From JACOND01 sp965202795 (GTDB lineage: Bacteria; Bdellovibrionota; Bdellovibrionia; Bdellovibrionales; UBA1609): a stretch of 64,000 bases of DNA. The stretch lies in NCBI GenBank assembly GCA_965202795.1, contig OZ241848.1:868001-932000 (forward strand). The letters are read 5' to 3'. Within the stretch, counting starts at the first letter, position 1; each line of letters begins with the position of its first letter. Made by a program: the position numbers and the translations under genes. The notes under the pieces were generated by a model, which did not search any database, was not told where the DNA came from, and saw only the letters and a program-made list of their open reading frames with translations. Positions 44,709-53,502 of this stretch are shown here, one piece after another.

Positions 44709-46754
44709 TTATGGCTTGTAAAACCGCGCAAAAAGCTCCCTTTGGCCTGCGGCCTGCCGCTTGAAAAACCCCCAGCCGCTTTGATATTCCCCTTTGGCTT
44801 TGAGGGCGTATTCCCTTCCCGGGGAATCTTCAGAGTAGTTGAGATCAATAATCCGGCGGGGAGCCCAATGCCGGGGAGGCCAGAGGCAGCCCTCATCCAT
44901 GCGCTTTCTCCCCACAGCCCATATCAGAGTGTCAGGCGGCGGCTCCAAAGTCAAGCTCCCCGCGCGGGCGCTCTGGCCCGCGCTTTTTTTTGGGCTTTCC
45001 GGCTGCTGCCGCATAATGCCGGGATGTTTAAAGCGGCCGCTTTCCTGAAGGGGCTTTCCGGTTCGGGCGGAGTAAAAGCCCGCCGCCGGCAAAAGCCATC
45101 TTAAAACCAGCCTGACCCCTCCGCCGCCCCAGACGGCGGCGCTGAGCCTTCCCGGCCCGCGGGAGTTTAGCTCCCGCAGAGGGGAAAACCCTTCAATGTC
45201 TGTGTTAAAGGCCAGCCATTTTCCCCGCTGCAAAATCAATGTGTTGGCGGCCTCCATCCGCCGGGCGCTTTCGCCCGCCCTGTCCGCAAAAAGGAAGGCG
45301 CGGCGCTTTAAAGGCGAGGTGACAGCAAAAAACACAAAGCCCAGATCGCGGAGGATGCCAAGGCTCTCTTTTGTCAGCCCGCGCTCTTTTATGGGGACAG
45401 AGAGGACGGGGATCCCCCTTTGCCGGCGAAAAAAATCATCATGCTCTGCCGGAGTGGCTGAAAACTCAATCGGATGCCCAATGACAGCGGCCAAAGCGGG
45501 CGGGCCTTTGGCGGAGCCGGCCTTTTGCCGCTGCCGAAGCGCTTTGGCAAAATGCAGCGCCTCAGAAAAAAAAGGCTGGTCCGCGGCGGCGGCGGTTTCG
45601 CGCTCCCGGATAAAATGCAGGCCCATCCGCGGCCCGAAAGCGGCCCGAAACCAGCGCCATCTCCCATCCGAAGAGCGCGGCAGAAAGCTTCTGTTTTGCG
45701 GATCCTCCCTCTGCCAGTCATAAGCCGCCTTCAGCTCCCGCAAATTAAAGATCTTGACGGCGAGCTTCAGGTGATGATTCTTATAGGCGGAAAGCTTGCC
45801 CAGGGATGGCCCTAAGCGCCCCGCCGCCCGTTTGTGGAGGGCCAGAACAGACGCCCCCTTTGGCGGCTCTCCCAGACTCAGGTCCCAGCTCCAAAGGGTT
45901 TTCCCAGGCTTTTTTCCAGGATTTTTGCCCCGCGGCAGAGCGGAAAGCCGCCGCCGGCTCTTTTGCGAGCTGAAAAGCAGCCGCCTGTCAGGCAGAATGC
46001 CGCGGATTTTTTGAGCAAAAGCCCCGTCCGCGCTTTCATCATTCAGCTCGAAAAGCTGAATTCCCCAGTCAAGGCGCTTTTGCAGAAACTCCCGCCAGAG
46101 GCCGGGGTTTTTTGGCAGATCTTCAGGGTTCAGCCGCAGGCTGAACGGACGGCTTTTCACAGAGGGAAAGAGGCTTTTTCCCGGCGCCGCCCCAGTCTTC
46201 CTGCCGGCCTTTCTGCCGCCTTTCGCCTGAAAAGCCTCAAGGCCGAGAAACAGGCTGTCTGAAAGCTCCAGCCCCGCAGAGCCTTCCCGCCGGATGAAAA
46301 CCTCGTCCGCCCGGCTCTGGCAATAAAGCTCTCTTTTTTTATAGAGATCTTGATGCTCCTTTAAGGGCGCTTTTTCCGGCTGAAGCCGCGGCCGGCCAAA
46401 AAAAACCCGCCCGGAAGAATCCGTGGGGCGGCGGAGCCAGATCACAGAGCCTTCCGGCTTGAAGCCGGGGGAAAAGCGAAACCCCGCGCCCAAAGCGATA
46501 AAAACAGGGCTTTTTTTATGGGCCAGGCCCGCGGCCAGCTTTTTAAATACAGCCCGCTCCCATTTCCGCCATGCGGCCTCCCCTTTGGAGGAAAAAATCT
46601 CCGCCGCGGTTTGGCCTGAAGCGCGCTCAACTTCGCGGTCCAGGTCCAGGCAGAGGGCCTGAAGGCCTTTTTTGCGAAAAGCCTCTTGAATGACTTTAAG
46701 CCATGAGGTTTTTCCGGCGCCGCGATGGCCGATGATGAGCCGCATTTTTTGCAT
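44709..46754 (-). CDS. trifunctional shikimate kinase - 3-dehydroquinate dehydratase - shikimate dehydrogenase
   Basis: 681 residues with three domains in one frame. Residues ~1-170 are shikimate kinase (AroK): Walker A GHRGAGKTS, DLDREVE, and EAAWRKWERAVFKKL. Residues ~190-415 look like a divergent type I dehydroquinase (AroD): ALHK as the likely catalytic His and HLKLAVKIFNLREL with the Schiff-base Lys. Residues ~415-680 are shikimate dehydrogenase (AroE): AVIGHPIEFSATPAEHDDFF, FAVTSPLKRRAF (catalytic Lys), ANTLILQRGKWLAFNTDIEG (catalytic Asp), and a degenerate dinucleotide site WGGGGVRLVLRW. K-D-E is the domain order of the C-terminal half of eukaryotic AROM. aroB and aroA lie just upstream. 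Confidence is high for the K and E parts, moderate for D. Confidence 0.83.
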   Translation of the reverse strand: MQKMRLIIGHRGAGKTSWLKVIQEAFRKKGLQALCLDLDREVERASGQTAAEIFSSKGEAAWRKWERAVFKKLAAGLAHKKSPVFIALGAGFRFSPGFKPEGSVIWLRRPTDSSGRVFFGRPRLQPEKAPLKEHQDLYKKRELYCQSRADEVFIRREGSAGLELSDSLFLGLEAFQAKGGRKAGRKTGAAPGKSLFPSVKSRPFSLRLNPEDLPKNPGLWREFLQKRLDWGIQLFELNDESADGAFAQKIRGILPDRRLLFSSQKSRRRLSALPRGKNPGKKPGKTLWSWDLSLGEPPKGASVLALHKRAAGRLGPSLGKLSAYKNHHLKLAVKIFNLRELKAAYDWQREDPQNRSFLPRSSDGRWRWFRAAFGPRMGLHFIRERETAAAADQPFFSEALHFAKALRQRQKAGSAKGPPALAAVIGHPIEFSATPAEHDDFFRRQRGIPVLSVPIKERGLTKESLGILRDLGFVFFAVTSPLKRRAFLFADRAGESARRMEAANTLILQRGKWLAFNTDIEGFSPLRELNSRGPGRLSAAVWGGGGVRLVLRWLLPAAGFYSARTGKPLQESGRFKHPGIMRQQPESPKKSAGQSARAGSLTLEPPPDTLIWAVGRKRMDEGCLWPPRHWAPRRIIDLNYSEDSPGREYALKAKGEYQSGWGFFKRQAAGQRELFARFYKP

Positions 46755-46814
46755 TTTTAGGTTTTTCAGACCCGCGCCCCATCTTACAAAACAGGCTTAA
46801 AAACAGGCGCAAAT

Positions 46815-48035
46815 TTAATTTTTGCCGCCCGCCGCCAGGCTGTCTGAGGCCCTGTCTGACACAAGGGAGAAAAAATCAGGGAAGCTTTTGTCCGCCGCCT
46901 CCCTGCCATGGATTTTCAGCGGCGCGCCCATCTGCCTTGCCAGCTCGGCCGCCATGGACATGCGGTGATCCTGCGAGCTGTCAAAAACAAAGGGCCTGGC
47001 CCCCGGCCATTTGGCCCGGCCAAAAACTGTCAGCTCATCCCGCTGCAGGCTGGTTTTGATCCCGGAAAGATGAAGCAGCTCTTTTGTTTTCTCCAGCCGG
47101 TTTGACTCTTTGAAGGCCTGCCGCCGCAGTCCGCGCAGCCGGCTGGCGCCTTCAGCCCCGGCGCACAAAACCGCAAGAAGGGGAAACATGTCCGGGCAGA
47201 GGCTTAAATCCATGGAAAGCGGCTTGAGCCTGGCGGCCCGGCTGATGGAGAGCCTGCCCTCTGATTCTTCCACAGAAGCTCCCATGGACTGCAGAGCCTG
47301 GGGGAAAACAGAGTCGGGCTGCAGGCTGAGGCTTTCCCAGGAAGTGAAAACCGCGCGGCCCTTGAAGGCGGCCCATGCGCCAAGGGCAAAAAGGCAGCTT
47401 TTGTCCCGCTCCGGGCGGCATTCAAACACTTTTGGCTTTTGGCCCCTGGGGATTTGATACTCATCCCCGGATTCTTTGATCTCCATCCCAAGGCCCCTTA
47501 AAAAGCTTAAAGTCATTTCAAAGTAAGAGCGGCTGCCGGCCCGCTTTTGATAAGAAAACCAAAGGTCTTTTTTGAGCTGCCAGCCGCTGAGCGCCAGGGC
47601 CGAGCCGCACTGGCTTGTGGTTTGAGAGGGCGCGGCGATGCAGTCGCCCTGCGGCGCCCAGCCCTCAGAGACAATCCGCCAGCCCGATCGCTCCGGGCTG
47701 GCCTCAGCCCCAAGCTGCGCCAGCAGGGAGGCCAGCTCATGCAGGGGGCGCCGCAAAAGGGAAGGCTCCGCCTGAAGAAAAAACTCGCCGCGCTCTCTTG
47801 AGACCCTGAGCGCCAAAAAGCGAAAGGCCGAGGCGCTTTGGCCGCAAAACAGCTTTTTGGGTTTTTCAGGCCCCCATTTGTTTATATCGGCGATGGCTTT
47901 TTCCATGATCAAAATATCGCGGCAGCGGCTGCCCCCTTTGATGGAAAATTCCGGGAACCAGCTTTTAACAGCCAGCGCCCTGTTCAAAAGCGACTTTGAA
48001 AAAGGCCCCGGCCCTAAAAAATAAAAGCCTTTCAA
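46815..48035 (-). CDS. aroA: 5-enolpyruvylshikimate-3-phosphate synthase, divergent
   Basis: 406 residues. Divergent EPSP synthase: PGPFSKSLLNRALAV for the PGSKSxxNRAL motif, GQSASAFRFLAL where GNAGTxxR is usual, LLRRPLHELASLLAQLGAE, APSQTTSQCGSALAL, DLSLCPDMFPLLAVLCAGAEG (catalytic Asp), FKESNRLEKTKELLHLSGI and DHRMSMAAELA. The N-terminus begins almost at the SKS motif, about 15 residues shorter than normal, so the real start may be a non-ATG codon further upstream, or the N-terminus is trimmed. The altered GNAGT region may matter for phosphoenolpyruvate binding. It lies between aroB and the fused aroKDE gene. Confidence 0.85.
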   Translation of the reverse strand: MKGFYFLGPGPFSKSLLNRALAVKSWFPEFSIKGGSRCRDILIMEKAIADINKWGPEKPKKLFCGQSASAFRFLALRVSRERGEFFLQAEPSLLRRPLHELASLLAQLGAEASPERSGWRIVSEGWAPQGDCIAAPSQTTSQCGSALALSGWQLKKDLWFSYQKRAGSRSYFEMTLSFLRGLGMEIKESGDEYQIPRGQKPKVFECRPERDKSCLFALGAWAAFKGRAVFTSWESLSLQPDSVFPQALQSMGASVEESEGRLSISRAARLKPLSMDLSLCPDMFPLLAVLCAGAEGASRLRGLRRQAFKESNRLEKTKELLHLSGIKTSLQRDELTVFGRAKWPGARPFVFDSSQDHRMSMAAELARQMGAPLKIHGREAADKSFPDFFSLVSDRASDSLAAGGKN

Positions 48036-48147
48036 GGTTCCCCCCCCCTTATTTGGCTGCGCGGATGAGGGGGCGCCATCCGGGCCTGAAACACAAAAGC
48101 CCTTCAGGGCGCTCTTTCCGGCGCCCGGCGGCCAGCCGCCGCGCGCC

Positions 48148-49254
48148 TCAGGCGCCTTTGACGATTCCCTGCCGCCGCGCCTCTTTCAGCAAATCCCCCT
48201 CTGAAACAGGGCGGGCAAAAACCTCTCCCGGCCCGCGGACAAACAAAAAATCCCATTTCAGGGCCCCCGCCCTTTTTTTGTCCTCCCGCAGCAGCTTTTT
48301 AAACGCCGCGGCGGGAATTTGCGGGCCTTTGCCGGCTTTTGCGCCGCCCGATGCGGGAACAAGGGCCGCCGCCTCTTTAAAGCGCGCCGCGCTCAAAAAG
48401 CCCCGCCGCCGGCTCCATTTCAGGCTGAACAAAACTCCCCGCAAAACAGCCTCTCCATGCGGCAGGCCCAAAGCGGATTCCATTATATGCCCTGTTGTGT
48501 GGCCCAGGCTCAGTTTTTTTCTAATGCCCTTTGTCTCCAGCGGATCAGCCCGGACAGCCTCCATCTTGGCGGCAATGGCTTTTTTCAGGAGATCTTTTAA
48601 GGCTTTTTCCATGTTTTGCGGGGAAAGGCATGGGGCCGGGCCGCCGGCTTTGAGGATGGCTTTCAGCTCCCTGAACAAGCCGCCCCCGGCAATAAGGCTG
48701 ATTTTCAAAAGCTCTCCGAAGGCTGAGCGGATCCCGGACTCCGGCGCCTCTTTCAAAAGCCCCCATGACACAAAAACCATTTCTGGAAAATGATAAGTTC
48801 CGATGAAGTTTTTGACCCCCTGAAAATTCAGAGCGGTTTTCCCCCCATGGGCTGAATCAAGCGCCGCCAGCCAGGTTGAGGGGCAGTGGACAAGCGGCGC
48901 GCCCCTTTTGTAGGTTGAGGCCAGAAAGCCGGCGAGATCTCCGACGCTCCCCCCGCCCAGGCTGAAAAAAACCAAATCGCGGGGGGCCAGGCCCCGCGCC
49001 AGCGCCAAAATTTTTTTCAGATGAAAAGGCAGCCTTTCGGCGGACTTGGCGCGCTCTCCGGCCGCGCAAAAATAAAAGCGGAAGCGGGGCGCCGCCAGCC
49101 AGCTTTTGATGAGGGGGCTGGACCTCAGCTTTCTGTCGCAAATCACCAGAGCGGCGGCTTGCGGAGGCTTTTTGAGAATCGCAAAGGCTTTTTGCGGAGA
49201 GGGGAGACTGGAAAAAAACCGCGGCTCAGCTGCTGGAGGCATTTTGCCTTTCAT
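48148..49254 (-). CDS. aroB: 3-dehydroquinate synthase
   Basis: 368 residues. Motifs: FFSLGGGSVGDLAGFLASTY (NAD binding), RGAPLVHCPSTWLAALDSAHGGKTALN (FxxxPTTLLAxxDSSxGGKxxxN form), KNFIGTYHFPEMVFV, AFGELLKISLI, and LSLGHTTGHIMESALGLPHGEAV with zinc-binding histidines. It converts DAHP to 3-dehydroquinate, the first step in this cluster. DAHP synthase is not in the window. It starts 9 bases after the small upstream gene's stop. Confidence 0.93.
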   Translation of the reverse strand: MKGKMPPAAEPRFFSSLPSPQKAFAILKKPPQAAALVICDRKLRSSPLIKSWLAAPRFRFYFCAAGERAKSAERLPFHLKKILALARGLAPRDLVFFSLGGGSVGDLAGFLASTYKRGAPLVHCPSTWLAALDSAHGGKTALNFQGVKNFIGTYHFPEMVFVSWGLLKEAPESGIRSAFGELLKISLIAGGGLFRELKAILKAGGPAPCLSPQNMEKALKDLLKKAIAAKMEAVRADPLETKGIRKKLSLGHTTGHIMESALGLPHGEAVLRGVLFSLKWSRRRGFLSAARFKEAAALVPASGGAKAGKGPQIPAAAFKKLLREDKKRAGALKWDFLFVRGPGEVFARPVSEGDLLKEARRQGIVKGA

Positions 49255-49263
49255 TGGGCGCGC

Positions 49264-49611
49264 TTAATGCGCCAGAGGCGCCCCCTGGGACAGCCCTTTC
49301 AAAAAAAACTCCCTTTCCTCCTCTTCATCATGAGAAAAGCCATGCAGCTGCGAAAGCTGTTTTTTGGCCAGCTTTTTGGCCTCCATGCATGCCTCCACAA
49401 TGCTTGGGCCTTTGCCTGTGATTTTCAGGCCGGCGCTCATGGGATCGATGACAAAAGTGACGCGGCATTCCCCCCCTTCGCCCCTCTCCATAAGGGCCAG
49501 AACAGGGGAGGGCAGCTCGGCGGCCTGCTGGTAAATAAAGGCGCGCTCGCCTTTTGTCGGCTCAAGCTGCTGGCTTGAAGCCTGGTTGCCGGTGTTAATT
49601 ATTTTTTTCAT
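49264..49611 (-). CDS. small protein with possible dsRNA-binding-like fold, first gene of aro operon
   Basis: 115 residues. Not clearly recognised. The segment CRVTFVIDPMSAGLKITG, then GKGPSIVEACMEAKKLAKKQL, has the beta-strand plus GxGxSxxEAKxxAAxxAL pattern of a double-stranded RNA-binding domain, with FIYQQAAELPSPVLALMERG in the place of the first helix. The match is by eye and weak. It is only 9 bases before aroB and so is very likely co-transcribed with the shikimate genes. Confidence 0.55.
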   Translation of the reverse strand: MKKIINTGNQASSQQLEPTKGERAFIYQQAAELPSPVLALMERGEGGECRVTFVIDPMSAGLKITGKGPSIVEACMEAKKLAKKQLSQLHGFSHDEEEEREFFLKGLSQGAPLAH

Positions 49612-49805
49612 GCTGCAAGTAACATGAGGCCAAAAAGGGCAAAAGTCAAGAGAAGCCCCCCGCGCCCGCGCCGAAAAAGCGAAAAAAGCGCGAAAACAGG
49701 AAAAATTTTCCGCTTTTTCATAAGAAAAACTTATAGCATGGCGCGAGGCCTTTGCCGGATTTCTGCCAGCTGAAAGCCGCTTATCCTGATTTTGGGCAAA
49801 AGCTT
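49612..49805. other. intergenic, possible aro operon promoter region
   Basis: Lies between the operon's first gene and a beta-helix gene on the same strand. AT-rich AAAAGTCAAG/TAAGAAAAACTTATAGC stretches near 49720-49740 could hold a promoter, but no good box pair is seen. Confidence 0.35.
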
Positions 49806-50399
49806 TTAATGCGTCCCTGAAGTGAAATGGCCGTTTTCCAGATGGGCATTTAAGACTCGGGCGCTGCCGCCAACCATTGCAAAGCCGCCAACCCGCGCAT
49901 TGCCGGAAACCTCCGCGCTGTCAAAAATCTTTGCGCTGCCGGACACTATTGCAAGGCCGAAAACCTCCGCATCGCCTTCAATCCTTGCCTGGCCGTTAAC
50001 CTGCCCGCCTTCATAAACCTTCGCGCTGTCTTTAATCTTTGCATTGTCTCTAACCCACGCGCCGTCGAAAATCTGCGCGTCGCCGGAAACCCGCGCATTG
50101 CCGGAAACCAGCGAGTCGCCGCCAGCCACAGCAAAGTCTTCAATTTTTGCGCTGCCGGACACCTCCGCATTGCCGCCAACCCATGCATAGCCGCAAACAG
50201 CCGCATTAGGCCCCACAAAAGCTGTCTTGGCCACAGAAGCTGTGGCCGCCACAAAGCCCCCGCCATTGCCGTGAGGCTCGCCTTGCGAGCCGGGGCCGCA
50301 GGACGCGCGCTGCGCCGCGGCGGAAACTCCGAAAGCCAGCAAAGCGCTCAAAAAAGCCTGTTTTAAAATGGTTTGTTTCATAAAATGCCTCCTCCCCAT
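49806..50399 (-). CDS. small secreted beta-helix protein C
   Basis: The frame opens with a short MGRRHF stretch, but the start is likely ATG 50381 (MKQTILKQAFLSALLAFG), giving 191 residues and a GGGGAGGAGG ribosome-binding site. The Sec signal peptide ends GVSAAAQ. RASCGPGSQGEPHGNGGG and FVGPNAAVCG precede about 19 hexapeptides (GNAEVS, GSAKIE, GDAQIF). The C-terminus HLENGHFTSGTH matches the small-family ending. It is divergent from a sister gene at 50855. Confidence 0.75.
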   Translation of the reverse strand: MGRRHFMKQTILKQAFLSALLAFGVSAAAQRASCGPGSQGEPHGNGGGFVAATASVAKTAFVGPNAAVCGYAWVGGNAEVSGSAKIEDFAVAGGDSLVSGNARVSGDAQIFDGAWVRDNAKIKDSAKVYEGGQVNGQARIEGDAEVFGLAIVSGSAKIFDSAEVSGNARVGGFAMVGGSARVLNAHLENGHFTSGTH

Positions 50400-50431
50400 G
50401 GTTTTATTGGATTTTATTGATTTGCGGGCAA

Positions 50432-50460
50432 AAAATATGCCATCACATATAAGGTTTCAA
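50432..50460 (-). promoter_or_regulatory. sigma70-type promoter of beta-helix gene C
   Basis: On the minus strand: TTGAAA, 17-base spacer, TATTTT, about 50 bases before the start at 50381. Same layout as the 18453 promoter. Confidence 0.68.
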
Positions 50461-50672
50461 GGATATTATAATTTAAGGGAAAAAACAGGAAATTTCAAAC
50501 AAAACCGGCAGATATCGCTCCCTCCAAGCGAAAAAAGCGAAAAAAAATGAGAAAAAATGAGAAAAACGGCGAAAAAAATGAGATTTTAGCGAAAAGCCCC
50601 CGCGCGGCGGCGGGCCTGCCGGCCGCAATCCACCTGGGAAACAGCTTGGAAAACAGCCTGGAAAACAGCCAT

Positions 50673-50701
50673 AAAAAAGCCCCCCGCCCGGCCTGCGGGG
50701 G
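50673..50701 (-). terminator. hairpin with T run, minus strand
   Basis: AGCCCCCGC and GCGGGGGGCT arms around AGGCCGG, followed by six T on the minus strand. No minus-strand gene is seen just upstream, so it may be a remnant or serve as an insulator between the divergent beta-helix genes. Confidence 0.5.
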
Positions 50702-50792
50702 CTGTCTCAAGGTTATTTGAATATCTGGCAGGCCGTTTCCGGCGAATTGAGGGGTTTTTGCCGCTTTTGCGCTTTATTGCGCTTTTTTGCGC

Positions 50793-50821
50793 TTGTTTTT
50801 AGGGCGCGGGCAATGTATGTT
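50793..50821 (+). promoter_or_regulatory. sigma70-type promoter of beta-helix gene D
   Basis: TTGTTT, 17-base spacer, TATGTT, then the shared leader CCTATAAACCAAAAAAA and TGGAGGT ribosome-binding site. Confidence 0.65.
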
Positions 50822-50854
50822 TGCCTATAAACCAAAAAAATGGAGGTTATTTCT

Positions 50855-51568
50855 ATGAAACACAATCACTTAAAATCGGCTTTTTTGAGCGCTTTATTGG
50901 TTTTCGGCTTTTCCGCCGCCGCGGAGGACACGCCCTGCGGCCCCGGCATTGAGGGCGCGCGCCATACAAATCCCGATGGCTCTGAAGGCGGCTTTGTGGC
51001 GGCCGCGGCCGCTGTGGCCGAGACCGCCTTTGTGGGGCCGGGGGCGGCTGTTTGTGACAATGCGCGAGTTTCCGGCAATGCGCAAGTTTCCGGCGATGCG
51101 AAGGTTTCCGGCCATGCGCAAGTTTCCGGCAATGCGCGGATTTCCGGCAGAGCCTGGATTGCAAACAATGCTGAAGTTTCCAGCTTTGCGCGGGTTTCCG
51201 GCGAAACGAGGGTTTACGGCAATGCGCGGATTTCCGGCAGAGCCTGGATTGCAAACAATGCGAAGGTTTCCGGCCATGCGCGGATTGACGGCAATGCGCA
51301 GGTTTACGGCCATGCGCGGGTTGGCAATAGCGCGCGGGTTTTCGGCGATGCGCGGGTTGGCAGCGGCGCGAAGGTTTCCGGCCATGCGCTGGTTTACGGC
51401 AATGCGCAGGTTCGTGATGATGCGAAGGTTTTTGACAATGCGCGGGTTTTTGGCGACGCGATAGTTGGCGGCAATGCATTGGTTGCCGGCAATGCGGAGG
51501 TTTTTGGCGATGCATGGGTTTTAACAGCCCTTCTGCGAAGCGGCGAGATCACTTCAGGGGTTCATTAA
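50855..51568 (+). CDS. small secreted beta-helix protein D
   Basis: 237 residues from ATG 50855, the start that matches its paralogues and has GGAGG at proper spacing. A Sec signal peptide (HLKSAFLSALLVFGFSAAAE) and DTPCGPGIEGARHTNPDGS precede FVGPGAAVCD and about 26 hexapeptides (GNARIS, GHAQVS, GDARVG). A block of 15 residues around GNARISGRAWIANNA occurs twice, evidence of internal duplication. It ends LLRSGEITSGVH. The region is read openly in other frames too because the repeat is 18 bases long, but only this frame has a signal peptide. Confidence 0.77.
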   Translation: MKHNHLKSAFLSALLVFGFSAAAEDTPCGPGIEGARHTNPDGSEGGFVAAAAAVAETAFVGPGAAVCDNARVSGNAQVSGDAKVSGHAQVSGNARISGRAWIANNAEVSSFARVSGETRVYGNARISGRAWIANNAKVSGHARIDGNAQVYGHARVGNSARVFGDARVGSGAKVSGHALVYGNAQVRDDAKVFDNARVFGDAIVGGNALVAGNAEVFGDAWVLTALLRSGEITSGVH

Positions 51569-51672
51569 AAAATGCAAAAAAATCTCGTTTTTACATCATT
51601 TTTGCATGTGATTTTTAAAAAGCGCGCGCAAAAGCTCCAAACCGGCGGGAGGCTGAAGCTTTAGAGGGCGTT

Positions 51673-51882
51673 TTGTCTCAATGCGATTCTGTGGAGATGA
51701 AGTTTCCAGAGGATGGAGTTGCGTCTTGCCTGGAGGATCAGGCAGCTGCGTTTGATCTGAATAAAAACGGCCGGATTTTCTGCGAGGAAGCCCGAAAGCA
51801 GGGAATCGCTCCGGTGGAGGCGGATCATCCGGCGTATGCCTGGATGCTGGACCGGGACGAAGACGGAATGGTCTGTGAGTGA
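51673..51882 (+). CDS. small Excalibur-like calcium-binding domain protein
   Basis: 69 residues from a TTG with GAGGG upstream; the start is uncertain. The C-terminal half, FCEEARKQGIAPVEADHPAY followed by LDRDEDGMVCE, fits the Excalibur domain (Cys...DxDxDGxxCE) with its calcium-loop aspartates and paired cysteines. FDLNKNGRIF just before it may be a second loop. Excalibur domains are usually attached to secreted proteins, but no signal peptide is visible, so this could be a 5'-truncated remnant. Confidence 0.6.
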   Translation: MSQCDSVEMKFPEDGVASCLEDQAAAFDLNKNGRIFCEEARKQGIAPVEADHPAYAWMLDRDEDGMVCE

Positions 51883-51936
51883 GATTCAAGCCGGACTCTG
51901 AAGCCTGCGAGAGGCCAAAGCCAGCCCTGGATTTTG

Positions 51937-53226
51937 TCAGGGGCCGAAAAAGCTGCCCCGGCATTTGCCGCCCTCCCTTTGAATGAGCCTTCTGTGAAGG
52001 AGCCGGGCGGCTTTTTTATGCCCCTTTCTGGCAGCCATAAGGGCGGCCTCCTCTATTTCCTGATCCGGCAGGTAATCAAGGCCTGGCTGCGCCTCAATAA
52101 TTTTGTGGGCGATTTGAGGCCGTTTCAGACCGAGAGCAAGGTAAAGGGGAGACTCGCCGCGCTCATTTCTTTGAGAGAGATCGGCTCCGCCATCAATAAG
52201 GGCAAAAGCCGCTTTTTTGGATGCGGATGATGGATGGATGCTTTCAAGAAGCCAGATCAAAAGGAGGGATTGTTTAGAGGGATAAAGCCTGTTTGCCGGG
52301 CCGGAGCCTGTTTCGATGGACAGCCTCGCGGCTGTTCCCTGCCCGCTGCTGTCTAAAAAAGAGAAAAACCCCCTTTTTTGAAGCTCTCCGATGATTTTGT
52401 CCCTAGATGCGGCCAGGCGAAAAAGCTTTTCCCGATCGGAATCAGAGAGGCAGCCAATTCCCCCAGCCTCAATCATTTTACAGGCAATGCGTTGATCCCA
52501 CAGCTGCGCGGCAAAAAAAACAGGGAGATTTCCGCCCTCATCCCTTTGGGCAAGATCAGCCCTGCTTTGAACAAAGGCCAGCGCCAGCTTTTCGCCCGGC
52601 CGCGCCTGCCGCATGATCTCGCTGTAAGGATTGAAAGCCCTCTGTTTTTTTATCACTTCAGGAAGAAACCCCAGCAGCATCTGCCCGCCGATATCAGCCG
52701 GCGGCCGGCTGGCGCGATCCCTCAGGATCTCCCGCGCCGGCGCCAGCGCAAGCCGGAAGTCAAAATCATTCTCCTCAATAATTTTTTGGAGGACGGTTTT
52801 CCCCTCTGGATCGGAAAGGCCCGGGCTTGCGCCATGCAGCAGCAGCAGCCTGAAGGTTAAAGGATAGCGGCGGGCCAGAAAAAGAGGGGTTTCCCCCAGG
52901 CTGTTCATGGCGTTTGGATCGCTCCCCACTTCAAGAAGGGTTTTGACCTTTTTTGCAAGCCTCGCGTCATTTCTTTTTTCCACAAGCAGCTCTATAAGAA
53001 GGAGTAAGTCATCTATGGGGGATTCTCTCCTCCGCTCTCTTAAATTGATTAGCCCGCCCCGCTCCCGCCAGAGATAGCCGCCCTCCTCTTTGATCGCCAG
53101 ATGAATGTCCAGGCTCCCATCCCCGCTGCCGCCTTTCCGGCTGCCGCCCTCCAGCAGCCCCCAAGCCGCCGGCCCCGCGGCTGCCAAAAAGACAGAAAAC
53201 AATAAAAAAACAAGGCCGCCGCGCAT
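51937..53226 (-). CDS. secreted ankyrin-repeat protein
   Basis: About 429 residues. I place the start at ATG 53226 (MRGGLVFLLFSVFLAAAG), which gives a Sec signal peptide; an ATG at 53262 adds 12 residues. Ankyrin units are seen at KVKTLLEVGSDPNAMNSLGE-TPLFLAR, LLLLHGASPGLSDPEGKT, and AFALIDGGADLSQRNERGES-PLYLAL, with weaker copies between. It probably mediates protein contacts in the periplasm or outside the cell. Such exported ankyrin proteins are common in host-associated or predatory bacteria, but this does not prove either. Confidence 0.72.
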   Translation of the reverse strand: MRGGLVFLLFSVFLAAAGPAAWGLLEGGSRKGGSGDGSLDIHLAIKEEGGYLWRERGGLINLRERRRESPIDDLLLLIELLVEKRNDARLAKKVKTLLEVGSDPNAMNSLGETPLFLARRYPLTFRLLLLHGASPGLSDPEGKTVLQKIIEENDFDFRLALAPAREILRDRASRPPADIGGQMLLGFLPEVIKKQRAFNPYSEIMRQARPGEKLALAFVQSRADLAQRDEGGNLPVFFAAQLWDQRIACKMIEAGGIGCLSDSDREKLFRLAASRDKIIGELQKRGFFSFLDSSGQGTAARLSIETGSGPANRLYPSKQSLLLIWLLESIHPSSASKKAAFALIDGGADLSQRNERGESPLYLALGLKRPQIAHKIIEAQPGLDYLPDQEIEEAALMAARKGHKKAARLLHRRLIQREGGKCRGSFFGP

Positions 53227-53502
53227 AAAACCGCCTAAAATCAAAAGGTTATAACCTCCCAAAAAGCCCCCTGCTTAAAATTTTATAAAAACGCCTCATG
53301 CATGCTTTTCCCTGAAAACAAGCCCAGTCTATAATACAGCCGCGCCGAAAAGCTGATTTGGAAAAATCTCAGTCCAAAGCCCCGCAGCGGAGCGGAAGTT
53401 TTTGCAGCAGGCGAAAACATGCGAACCACTATAGCGCTTTTTGCCCCTGTCCGCAAGCCATGCCCGCAAGCCCCCCTGCGGCAAACGCCCCGCCTCCGCG
53501 GC
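53227..53502. other. intergenic, nothing recognised
   Basis: About 275 bases between two minus-strand genes. It is GC-rich, with an AT-rich patch around 53270-53290. No RNA gene, clear promoter or terminator found. Confidence 0.4.

Noticed and set aside
48319..48600. Plus-strand frames opposite aroB
   Set aside because: Antisense shadow of a well-supported aroB gene.
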